A DNA stretch of 64,000 nucleotides from Salvia splendens (taxonomy: Eukaryota > Streptophyta > Magnoliopsida > Lamiales > Lamiaceae), in the NCBI RefSeq assembly GCF_004379255.2, contig NC_056038.1:7230729-7294728 (forward strand), written 5' to 3'. Shown here one piece after another: positions 12,901 to 23,600 of the stretch. The translations under genes were made by a program, and so were the position numbers. The stretch's first letter is position 1. The number at the start of each line of letters is the position of its first letter. Below the pieces are notes generated by a model. It saw only the letters and a program-made list of their open reading frames with translations. It had not been told where the DNA came from and ran no database searches.

Positions 12901-13975
12901 CTGATACAGAAAAGGAAAGACAGGCAAGGAGGGCTCAGAAAGCTCTATCATTGGCATCTAATGTGTCAAATTCAGACTCCAGGCAACATTTATATGGTGC
13001 TTTACCAATGGGTTATATGTCTCCATACAATGGATATGGTTATCAGGTTTGTTAAGTTTACAGTCGAAAAAGAATTTGGATATTATATACAGTATGCCTT
13101 AAGGTTTACATACTGAAATTATATATTTAATTGGAGTATTTCCATTGGTATTGCTAGTTGATGCTGAAGGCACATTTATATTAGATTCTGCTCGCTTTTG
13201 TAGACTCCTGGAACTTATGGCCTCATGCACTATCGCCTGCCGCCAATGCAGAATCAGCATGCGTACCACAATCTTATCCCACCATTAAACCAAGGAAATG
13301 CTATACGTGGAGTAACACCTGATCTTTCATCGGGAATGCCTCCAAGAAATTTCTCTGTATCACCTAATTATGTTGGATCTGCTTATCCCGCTGTACATGG
13401 GGTTCAGTATCCCTTAACTTATCATGGAGGAATGATTAGTAACCGCCCACTTGGTGGTCCATCTGGTTCTCTATCACCATCTACTGCAAATAGTCAATCT
13501 GCAGCATCTTCAAGTGTCAGCACTAGCTCAGGCGGGCAGAATGAAGGTTGTTGAAATGGTTAGCCTGTCAATTTGTGTGTTTATGTGTGAAATACTAAAG
13601 GTGTGAGCAATTCTCCTTGAAAGCAGGTCCACCTGGAGCTAATTTGTTTATTTACCACATTCCTCAAGAATTTGGTGATGATGAGCTTGCGAGCGCCTTT
13701 CAGCGTTTTGGTAGGGTATTGAGTGCCAAAGTTTTTGTCGACAAAGCAACAGGGGTTAGCAAATGTTTTGGTAAGATTACTCCTGAGTTATTACTGAGCT
13801 GATTCAATTACACGTGTATTTACCATTTTATCGGCTTTTCTCTCCAGGATTTGTTAGTTACGATTCTCCAGTTGCAGCACAGAATGCCATTAACATGATG
13901 AATGGTTTTCAGTTAGGTGGTAAGAAATTGAAAGTTCAACTTAAGAGAGATAATAAGCAAAACAAGCCTTACTAA
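9986..13975 (+). CDS. BRN1/BRN2-like: Bruno-like (CELF) three-RRM RNA-binding protein
   Basis: Nine coding exons: 9986-10130, 10280-10362, 11775-11826, 11996-12121, 12243-12322, 12870-13046, 13204-13546, 13627-13770, 13848-13975, giving 425 aa. RRM1 (about 7-85) has LFVGQV and RGCCFVIC; RRM2 (about 94-172) has LFIGML and KGCAFLKF; RRM3 (about 340-420) has LFIYHI and KCFGFVSY. A Pro/Gly/Ser/Tyr-rich linker of about 170 residues separates RRM2 from RRM3, the standard CELF/Bruno layout, and the length matches Arabidopsis BRN1/BRN2. Family knowledge: those proteins bind the SOC1 3' UTR and delay flowering, and BRN1 (RBP-DR1) also affects salicylic-acid responses. The same role here is inferred by homology. 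A strong donor directly after the stop suggests an intron in the 3' UTR. Confidence 0.95.
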
Positions 13976-16900
13976 CAAGGTAAGTTATGGATGAGAGCAA
14001 ACCTCACAAGCTTGATGGTCACAGAATTTCTCCAAAAAGGATGCAATTTGAGTGACTGGGGGTGGATGTGAGACGATTCAACAGTCGCATGCAATACTGT
14101 CCATCCTTCTGGATTGAAGTTCAAGACACTTGTAATTCTTCATTTATTTGTGCCACTGTACTTTAGTCTGTAACATGAATAACAATTAGACATTACATTT
14201 TTAGTTTATTAATTGTTGTTCCAAGAATTATTTTTTTTGTAAAATTTATGTGAATACCATGAAAAGATTTGATCATTTTTCATTCACAAAGTCATTCTTT
14301 CCTTTAATATTTGATCCTTTTGGATTCACTTTTCACATTTCTCAAATATACAGAAGTTTGAAACTGTTCTCTCCCAGCTTCCATGATGGTGGGCTATCGC
14401 CTCTAAAAGTCTTTAGATTTTTGATAGGTTCTATAAAAAGCTGCCTCAAGCCGCTTGCCTGAATATCCAGGTGTACTGAAAACTTGCATGAAATTTTATT
14501 CATGAAATTTTATTCCATCTGTATGTCATAATTAGCATCTGGTGTCGTGATTGGTTTGACTGATCCATCTGTTGTCCATGTTTAATGTGTATGTGCACTG
14601 CTTGCTTGTTAAATCACATGTATTTCCTCTTTGCTTGCAGGCACTAGTTTAATATTGAGTATCCAAGTTTTTTTTTTGTTTGACTGCAGGAGCTCAAAAG
14701 TTCCTCAGGTGGTGCCTTGTCTCGTCCTGTAATGAAGCTCAGTAATGAGACTTTAATCTCTAACATTATTTATGGATGCATGACTGAAATATGCGTATCT
14801 ATTATTGCCAGATATGTTTTACAGGATCGAGTGAATATATTTTCATGATTTCATAACAATTTGTGTATTATATACATCATGTGCCCATGTATCTATCTGT
14901 ATCCAGTAACAGCACATCCAGCCCCTGATATTGACAACCACCCAATATTTTATGTGACTATATGTAATGAAACTTGCTACGTGTTTAATGGACTAGTTTC
15001 GGTTTGCCCTATATGTGTTGCACATGTCATTGACCAGTTTGCTATTCAGGCCAAGAACTGAAGTACTGAGATATATTAAATTATCAGAGCATGCCTTGCT
15101 ATTCAGGTAAACAATTTGTACTCTTATAATCTTTCATGGTCACCATTTATGTAACTCTCTAGTTTGAACAAGGCAGCAGTGCTTGTTATTGTCTCACTGC
15201 CTCTATCAGGATTGTGTTTAAGTGACATTTCTATTAATCACACAAACGACTAAATGAAGGATTTCGTTATTATGCTGGTAATAAAGAGGAATTAGTTTGT
15301 CCTTTTAAGTATGGTGGGCTGGTTGCCTTACTTGTCCAGTTGTTTCAGTTACAATTATTCTGTTGATAGGAAGATTGTGTTTTCTATTTGTAAAGTTATA
15401 TATGCTGTGAGATTCTTGGAGTCTTGCATATCCAAGCGCAATCCACCTTCCCAGTAGAATGTTGTTTGATCTGTGGTCTGCACCTTAATCATTGTTTTTG
15501 CTGTCGTAGTCACAAACTTGGCATTTATTTATGATTTCGTTTCTTTGGTATTAAGGCTGTAGATGTTTGGGTGATTATTCGTTTTTGCGTGGTGGTGTAG
15601 TTCCTGACATGTCTACTTAAGTCAAGAGATGGAGAAATTATCCCATCTCATCAAAGGTGGGTTATGCTTGCCATATTTTACATTCTGATAGTGGTCGAGT
15701 TTATGAAAGCTCATTTACATGGGTGGCATGAGTTCATTCTGAAATTTTTGTTGTTATTTTCTAGTCGCTTTCACTTACCTTCACTCATTCAGTTCAGTTG
15801 TTCAGCTATTTTTTGAAACTCAGATCTCTCCCTAGGATAAACCCATGTAGCCAAGAGAAACCATGAACCAGAATAGTAGAGGTTGCACCACCCATGAGTA
15901 CATGTATGACACTTCATTCTCTAGTTCTCATTGGGACGGTACAATGATAGATAGTCGTCAATTTGTTATACTGGCTCCATGAGGAGGTGGATTTTCAACC
16001 ATTCTTTTAATCTCTTTTCTATTTTCTAATCATTTTTTTATTTATTTAGTGGTGAAGTAAATTGTTTCCTTTCTCAAGTCTGAATTCCTTTCCTTTTTTA
16101 CTTGAATATGAAATCCTTCTCAAGTAAAAACTGACCATGGATAAGTTAGAACTTAGAAGTAATCTGGTTCTAGAAATTTAAATTCTTGTGAGGTTTATTT
16201 TCTATCAAATAAGAAAAGTAAGTAAGGAATTTGATTCTACTTGTTTCACTGTTTTTCACCCTTGGAACTACTTGATTATTTTTGTTAAATGAAATCCAAA
16301 CCAGTAGATTCAGGTATAAAAACAAGATTTAATCGTAAATTTTTGTATAACGAATGCCATCACTAAACAATACTCCATATAAACGTGAAATGGCCTGGTA
16401 AATACTCTGTACTGTACGCATTTGTATAACCCAAATTGGACCTCGGGTCTCTCTAATCTAACAAATAAAAATGTTTATATGTTTAAAGTGATTAAAATTT
16501 AAAGTTCATCCACAATGCATTGCGCTTTGTCCAATATAATGGAGTATATATAATATAATATAATAATTGAATCCATTTCAGTGTTTGTTTGAATTTATAC
16601 TTAACAGATTGTTATAAATTTAATCCTTTTGGAAGCAAGCGGGAAGTTGACCATTTGTTAAGCCTTACGGAGTAGTTTTAAATTTCATTTTTAGCATAAC
16701 ATAATTACTATGAATAGAAGTTAGAGTCAGGACCGCACCATCTAGATTCTAGGTCATATCAGTACTGTTATAGCTTAATTGTTGCATTGAATTCAATAAT
16801 GAAATACAAGCACCCTCCAGCTCACGCTGCTTTCCTCTCTTATCTAAATAATAAAATACAAATGAAAGTTGATGTATTATTTGAAGCCAAAAATCCACTT

Positions 16901-17283
16901 TGGTTGCCTCAACAACCAAAAATAACAATTTTGTTTTTTTTTGTCTGGTAACTAGTACTATGTCTTTAATTCATGTGATGTTAAAATACAACATGATTTC
17001 CTTATAAAGAACATACACAAATTTTCGATCATTGTTATGGTAAGCAATGTTTAGTAATCTATACACATATAAAGTCATAATTTTGATTTGTTAAATTTTA
17101 CCGCAAACTTCATATTATCAAACCAAGATCTTGGTTTAAAATACAAGAGCATAAATTTAACATTTGAATGTATTTTATTTGCGTTTGTCTATAAAAATTT
17201 ATGCAATGGATTGACAAAAAATTAATCAAACATAAATAGGCTAATACTCCACCAAATAACTCATTAATTAGATAAGTATTATA
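13976..17283. other. BRN 3' UTR (probably spliced) and intergenic DNA
   Basis: CAAG|GTAAGT right after the BRN stop (donor at 13980) fits a plant 5' splice site, with possible acceptors near 14640 and 14690, so the 3' UTR may extend past 14.7 kb. The rest, to the Stowaway end at 17284, is AT-rich and shows no convincing ORF or RNA gene. Confidence 0.45.
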
Positions 17284-17389
17284 CTCCCTCCGTCCCTCAT
17301 TAGGAGTCTCATTTCTTGACAGCACGAGTTTTAAGAAATGTTAAGAAAAGTGAGTGGAAAAAAGTTAGTGGAAAAGAGGTCCTACTTGT

Positions 17390-18877
17390 TGACAAACTCA
17401 TGATTGTATCGGTTTAATTGGTTTGTTGAAGTGGTAAATGCCGAGTTTATCACTCGAACTGTCTTTGTCCAGCCAATTATTCTATCTCTTGGAGTTTTAT
17501 GTGTTTGTTGAGTGTTCTAGGAAAAATAGATGGAATAGGATGCAAAATCCGGCTGTTGTGTATAGAAGGCAGCGAAGCAGAATAACATACCACTCGGCCG
17601 GGTGAATTTTACTCATAATAATTCCACCCGGTCGGGCAGCGTGAAAGAGTTAGTGAGAGGCCGAATTATGACACCCGACCGGGTGAATTTCCAGCTCAAA
17701 TATTCTACCCGGCTATGTACTTTGATTTGACGCGCCTTTTAGAAGAAATCAAGACTTTTGATGAAAAAATATCAGAAGAAAAATGTTAGGGCTGTCTACG
17801 AGATTCATTCTACACCTACAGCCTCCAACACTCACACACACCCCCAAGAACATCTTTGAGAGAGGTAATTGAAGATTGAAGACTTCCAATCGGAAGATTG
17901 AAGTTGTCATTCCATAGATTCATTCTCACTGGAGTATCTTAATCTTTTCCCATGTATTTCTTAGAATCTTTTGTTTCAAACATGGTTTTATGAAGAACAT
18001 GAGTAGCTAAACCCTTTTTGTAGAATTCTTGGTGATGATGCATTAATTTCATAGTTTTTATCCAATTGATTTTTGTTGTTACCTTGCTCTTGTAGTTATT
18101 TGATTATTCTTGTGTTTATTCTTTTCAATTGCTTGATCACCACTTGATTGTGTAGGGTTAATTAGATTAATCGGAAAATGAAATAATTAATCTGTAAATA
18201 AGAATAAATCACACCTTAATACAATAGAACTCGAGAGAGTTGAGGTTTTGAGTGAGGTCTTTGATCTCATCGAGCTTTTAGGAGTTAGGGGTTTAGGATT
18301 AGAAGGGGACTTCAATCCTAGCACCTAATCTACAGGTTTCTCACATCGGGAGGGAGTTTAATCTATATTTGTGGTCGACTTAATAACTCTAGGGACACCA
18401 AAAGGTAAGGCAATTTGATTGGATAAGAGCTTGGAATTGTGCATCAGATCCTTAAATTATACTCCCTCCGTCCCGGGCTACTCGCTCATTTCCTTTTCGG
18501 CTCGGAGATTAAGGAATTAGTGTATAGGAAAGTCAAAAATGACGGCTGTAGGTGAAATTTTTTTACTAAAAATGGAAAGAGTGCAAGTAACTTGGGACGC
18601 CCAAAAAGAAAATAAGTGCGAGTAGTGCGGGACGGAGGGAGTACAATTTTCTCCATATTATCTTATCACTTCGTGTTTACTTGCTTTTTATATGCTTTCA
18701 GTAGTGTTAGAACAAACCAAACTTTTTTCCCGATTGTATAGATAGTAGTTAACGTTTGTTCGTGGTAGTTAAGTTGATACAATCTTGTCTCTGTGGGATA
18801 CAATACTCTTGCTTGCTAATTGCTACACTAGCCCCGTACACTTGCAGGTATCACTTGTGTTAAAATAAGTTGAGTCA
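17390..18877. mobile_element. Solo LTR, 1488 bp, inserted in a Stowaway MITE
   Basis: It begins TGACAAAC and ends GAGTCA, so it has TG...CA boundaries with a TGAC/GTCA terminal inversion, and it is bordered by an exact 5-bp duplication CTTGT (17385-17389 and 18878-18882). Near the 3' end, CTGTGGGATACAATACTC and CCCCGTACACTTGCAGG resemble the 3' part of plant Ty3/gypsy-type LTRs. No gag/pol frame or primer binding site is present, so it is a solo LTR or LTR-like remnant. It hosts its own Stowaway copy at 18462-18641. Confidence 0.85.
18462..18641. mobile_element. Stowaway-like MITE nested in the solo LTR
   Basis: A complete 180-bp element with ends CTCCCTCCGTCCCG on both strands, flanked by TA (18460-18461 and 18642-18643). 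Non-coding. It must be younger than the LTR that contains it. Confidence 0.9.
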
Positions 18878-19115
18878 CTTGTATTATTAGTTTTAAATGA
18901 AATGTGAGTGGAATTAGTTAGTGGAAGTTGAGACCCTATTACCATTTATGGTAAAAGTGAACAGGGACTCCTATTCACGAACAGACTAAAATGAAAAAAC
19001 GAGACTCATATTCGCAGACGGAGGGAGTACTACAATTCATTGCAATATCTATGAATCTCGGTGGCCCTCGGGCCAAGTGGAGCATGCATGGAGTATTATT
19101 TTCTCTAGTGCAGCT

Positions 19116-19543
19116 TAGAGGTACCCAATATTTACGGTTATGTCGGTTAACTGTGGAACCGGCGATTACGGTTCCGAACCGAAACCCTGAGAATTTATCG
19201 AACCGAAACCGTCAATTTTAGAACCGTGGCTCGGTTCAGGCTTGAAAATTTCTAAACCAAAACCGTGCCGGGACCGTCGGTTCCGGGCGGTTCCAAACCA
19301 GAACCACGAAGAACTATCGAAAAATCATGAAATGAGCTGAAACGACAAAAAATCGCTAAAAACTGGTGGTTCAAAAACGTGAAAAACCATAAAAATCGCC
19401 GGTTTGAAACCGACCGGCGGTTTTGGAACTATAAATGTAACCACTAAACACCTTCGCGATTCGGTTCCGATTCGGTAATTTCCAAAATCAGAACCGGCGG
19501 TTTCGAACCGTAACCGCCGATTCCGAAACCGTAGGCACCTCTA
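19116..19543. mobile_element. hAT-type MITE, 428 bp
   Basis: The terminal inverted repeats are TAGAGGTACC and, reversed, TAGAGGTGCC. Both sides are flanked by an exact 8-bp duplication GTGCAGCT (19108-19115 and 19544-19551), the hAT hallmark. The interior is dense in CGGTTC and GAACCG words on both strands, so it can fold extensively. No transposase frame. Confidence 0.9.
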
Positions 19544-19759
19544 GTGCAGCTCGGCCATTCTGGTCTTGTATTCTAAGACCTCGCCTGTGAAGTAAATCAT
19601 TCTACCACAGTCCAACCAATTGGGAGGGAATCAATAGATTCCTTTTTGGGATTGATTCATTCTTTTTGAACCCAACATGCAACTCTATGTTGTGTTGCGT
19701 TCTTCAAGTGTGCTTGTTCCCTCCTTTTTTCTTAACTTAGCAAGTCTTTGTGAAATGTT

Positions 19760-20003
19760 CCATCCGTCTCCAACTAGGAGTCTCGTTTTTTCATTTTAGT
19801 CCGTCCACGAATAGAAGTCCTAATTCGTTTTTGCTATAAATGGTAGGGCCACACATTTCAATGACTCATTTCACTCACATTTCATTTAAAATCAATATAA
19901 ACAAGTGGGACTCATATTCCACTAACTTTTTTTCTATCCATTTTTCTTAATATTTCTTAAAACTCGTGTCTACACGAAGTGAGACGTCCAATGGCGGAGG
20001 GAG
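19760..20003. mobile_element. Stowaway-like MITE
   Basis: The left end CCATCCGTCTCC is degenerate; the right end GGCGGAGGGAG is followed by TA. It aligns along its whole length, in reverse, to the MITE split by the solo LTR at 17284-19027, which is how the LTR insertion point could be defined. Confidence 0.8.
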
Positions 20004-20188
20004 TAACTACGATGAAAAATTGTACCTTTTCAGTATATAAATCTAGAAATGTGTCAAATAGTCCATCACGTTGTTTTGCCATACTTCAGCTTATAGACTG
20101 CAATATGTTTTGTACAGTCAACACCATGTATTTAGATTTTTTAAAAAGTACTAGTACAAACAAAGAGATAAGTGAAATTTGAATAATA

Positions 20189-20398
20189 CTCCCTCTGTCC
20201 CCAACTAAGTTGAGACATAACTTTTGAGCACAAAGATTAAGATGAATAAAGTAGAAAAGATAAGGAGAGAGTAAAGTATATAGTATAATAAAATAAGAGT
20301 GATTGAATGTTTTGTTTTTTATTAAAAAATGAAATGACTCAACTTAGTTGGGACATCCCAAAGAGGAATACGACTCAGCTTAGTTGGGACGAAATAAG
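20189..20398. mobile_element. Stowaway-like MITE upstream of SCC3
   Basis: The left end is CTCCCTCTGTCCCC; on the right, two copies of the TTAGTTGGGAC arm end before TA at 20399-20400. Non-coding, and about 90 bases upstream of the first E2F-type site of SCC3. Confidence 0.75.
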
Positions 20399-20484
20399 TA
20401 ATCATTTTCTCATATAAATAGAATTAATCGATAAATCGATAAATATATAAAATAAAAGTTTCACTGTGGAGTAAATAACTCTGG

Positions 20485-20541
20485 TTTCCCGCTCCACTTC
20501 TCCACTTCCAAGTTCCGGCACTACTTTCAACTGGCGGGAAG
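20485..20541 (+). promoter_or_regulatory. E2F-type sites upstream of SCC3
   Basis: TTTCCCGC at 20485-20492 matches the WTTSSCSS E2F consensus exactly, and GGCGGGAAG at 20533-20541 is a close reverse-strand match lacking only the leading W. They lie 190 and 145 bases before the SCC3 start codon. E2F control fits S-phase expression of a cohesin subunit (inference). Confidence 0.5.
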
Positions 20542-20684
20542 ATTTCGTTGGCTAATCGAAGCGCATCTCTCTTTCTCCTTCCACCCCCTCCTCTCTCTTT
20601 CGCCCGCTCTCTCTCTACTCTGGCATACCCTAATCCGTGACATTTGATTATCAGTGAATTAGCTTTACAGATATACAGTTGTTC

Positions 20685-23600
20685 ATGGAAGAGGAGCCAG
20701 TTGCGCCGGATACGGCTACTCGTCGTTCGGTTAGTTGATTAAACTATAATTTGCAGATTTGATGGTTCCTTGATGTCGTTCTGAACCCTAATTTTGACTT
20801 ATGCGTAATTGCTGATGTTTGTGTTCGAGTAGAAAAGGACTAGGGCTGAGGTCAGGCAAGCCGATTTCACTCGCACAGACAGAATTGAAGACGAATTGGA
20901 GGATGAGAGGGAAGAATCTTCTGATGAATTTCAACAACCTCGCCCGAAAGCTAAGAGAAATAGACCTAATGAAGGTGCTTCAACTTCGGCCGCAGCCAGT
21001 CGTAAAGCCGACATCAGCTTGATCGGTACCGCCACTTTCCTCGTAGTCAGTTAGAGATATTTAAACCACTAAGGTGTTTGGGATTGGTTTATGTAAATAT
21101 CTATTCAAAATTCCAACCACTGAACTAAATTGTAGGACCTCTTCCAAGGGGTTCGAGCGTTTGATCTTGTGCATAAAAAATTTAATTATAGGACTTCGTA
21201 TCTTAATTACAAGCGAATATGTCACTTTTTTCTCCTATTGCAGCTCCAGTATAAGTTGTGGCTGAGATAATATCAAGATTTGATATTCTTAGACCGAGTG
21301 TACTTTATTGTATGCTCAGCTAATCGTTTTTTTATTGTCTTGTGCTCCGTTTTTCCCTCTTGGGGTTAACTGGTATTGGCTGTATTGGGTTGCCTCAAGA
21401 ATGAAATTACGCGTGCTGTATGTTTCAGGCTAATTTTGCAGACTTTAGTTCTCTTACCCTCTAGTATATACAGTCTGGAGAGGAAGGGACTGAGCCGTTT
21501 TCTACTTTTTTTTATCTTATTGCATTTATTATATCATGTGTAGACAAATGCAGCTTTCTTGTTCTTCAGATGTTATCAAAGGTGATGGGAAGGAGATTCC
21601 AGAGGTAGTCAAAAGATGGGTTGAACATTATGAGAGGAACCAAAAGTCCGCAATGGCTGAACTCTTAACTATGCTATTTGAGGTTTATTATATGCTGTGC
21701 CCCTATCACTCTTTCTATGACCAGATTTCATATTTCATCAGTTTGCTCTACTACTTAAATGCACTGTCTCATGCAGGCTTGTGGAGCAAAACATAGTATC
21801 CTAGAAGAGAATATTGAAGAGACTGATGTTGACGATGTGGTTGTTGCTCTTGTTAACATGGCGAAAAGGGTATCTTTTGCTTATACCGAATCAGATGAAT
21901 TATATATGTGTCTTTTTAATGTAACACATTTCTTTGGTTCTTAAAAGTGTTTATACATGTTTTAGAATATTTTGTTTTTTAGCACGAGGATATTTTTTGG
22001 TCACAACAGACGAGTGTTCTGTGGACAATACTATCAATAAAAAGATTGAAACTCAAAAAAATTTCTTGACAATTATGGCTTAGGGGGAAATTGAGGACTA
22101 TCAGAGTTCCAAAAGGGGCTTCAAGAATTTCAAAGAAAATCTTGTATATTTCTGGGACAATTTGGTCAGCGAATGTCAGAATGGGCCACTGTTTGATCAG
22201 TCATTATTTGACAGATGTTTGGACTACATCATTGCTTTGTCATGGTAAGTACATGAAATCAAGTTACCATGAATATTAAATAGAACGAAGTAGCTTTGTT
22301 AAGCTTGTGGTTTTCTTTGGCAGTACTCCTCCTAGAAGTTATCGTCAGATTGCATCTTTGATGGGACTTCAATTTGTCACATCCTTTGTCAATGTAGCTA
22401 AAATCCTTGGTCCGCAGAGGGAAACCACTCAGAGACAGTTAGATGCTGAAAAGAAGAAGAATATTGAAGGACCTCGAGTGGAGTCGCTCACTAAAAGGTT
22501 ATCAATGACACATGAGAAGATAACTACGCTGGAAGAGATGATGAGGAAAATCTTTACTGGGTATGTTATCTATTTGCTGAAGTTTTGTTCAGTAACTGTG
22601 ATGAGATTTTGTTATTTAGTTTTCACGCCCTCTAAGGGACTTATATCCTTTCAATGCTGTAAGTTCATCTTGAATATTTTTTTGTAAAGGTTATTCGTGC
22701 ATCGCTACCGAGACATTGATCCAGATATTCGAATGTCGTGCATCGAGTCACTTGGCGTGTGGGTACTGTCATATCCCTCATTTTTCTTGCAGGATTTATA
22801 TTTAAAGTATCTTGGATGGACATTGAATGACAAAGTAAGTTACATTTTGTTAAATCATTGTTCAGTGTCCGAGGCTTTATTTTCTTCCAAATGCTGAACA
22901 TTTTCTTATCTTCCATCTGGTTTGAAGAGTTCTGGTGTTAGAAAGATTTCTGTCCTGGCATTGCAAAATCTTTATGAGGTGGATGCCAATGTGCCATCTC
23001 TGAATCTTTTCACTCAGAGATTCTACAGAAGGATGCTTGAGCTGGCTGATGATATTGACATTTCTGTTTCAGTATGTGCAATAGGCCTCGTAAAACAGTT
23101 GTTAAGGTACAGCAATTTGCGATTATATGTGTACGCGTGTGTTTATTTTCTTTTCTTTTCTTTTGTGTGTGTGTGGGGGGGGGGGGGGGGGGGTTGAGCA
23201 GGGGGAGCTTCCCGAGTAAGTAGACATAATGCATGGTTATCATACATAAAACTTTTCCTGATTAGGGGTGTTGGGTATGTTGCAGACATGAACTTGTGCC
23301 TGATGAAGAACTAGGCTCTTTCTACGACTTATTAATTGATGACCCACCTGAAGTCCGACGTGCCATTGGAGCACTAGTACATGATCATTTGATTGCTCAG
23401 AAATTTAACAATTCACAATCTCACTCAACAGGTACCATTTCCAGATGCATATATGTTTTAATTCTTTGATTTGCCTGATTACCTATTTTGTTTCTTTCAG
23501 GCAGTGATAGTGATTCTCCAGAGGTCCACATTAATAGAATGCTGAAGATACTCAAAGAATTCTCAGCTGATCCCATTCTGAGTTCATATGTCATTGATGA

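Larger units (their letters stand above)
17284..19027. mobile_element. Stowaway-like MITE split by an LTR insertion
   Basis: The ends are CTCCCTCCGTCCCTC and, reversed, CTCCCTCCGTCTGC, flanked by TA on both sides (17282-17283, 19028-19029), as in Stowaway (Tc1/mariner-type) MITEs. Removing the insertion at 17390-18877 and one 5-bp duplication leaves a 251-bp MITE. Its two halves align to the uninterrupted relative at 19760-20003. Confidence 0.9.
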
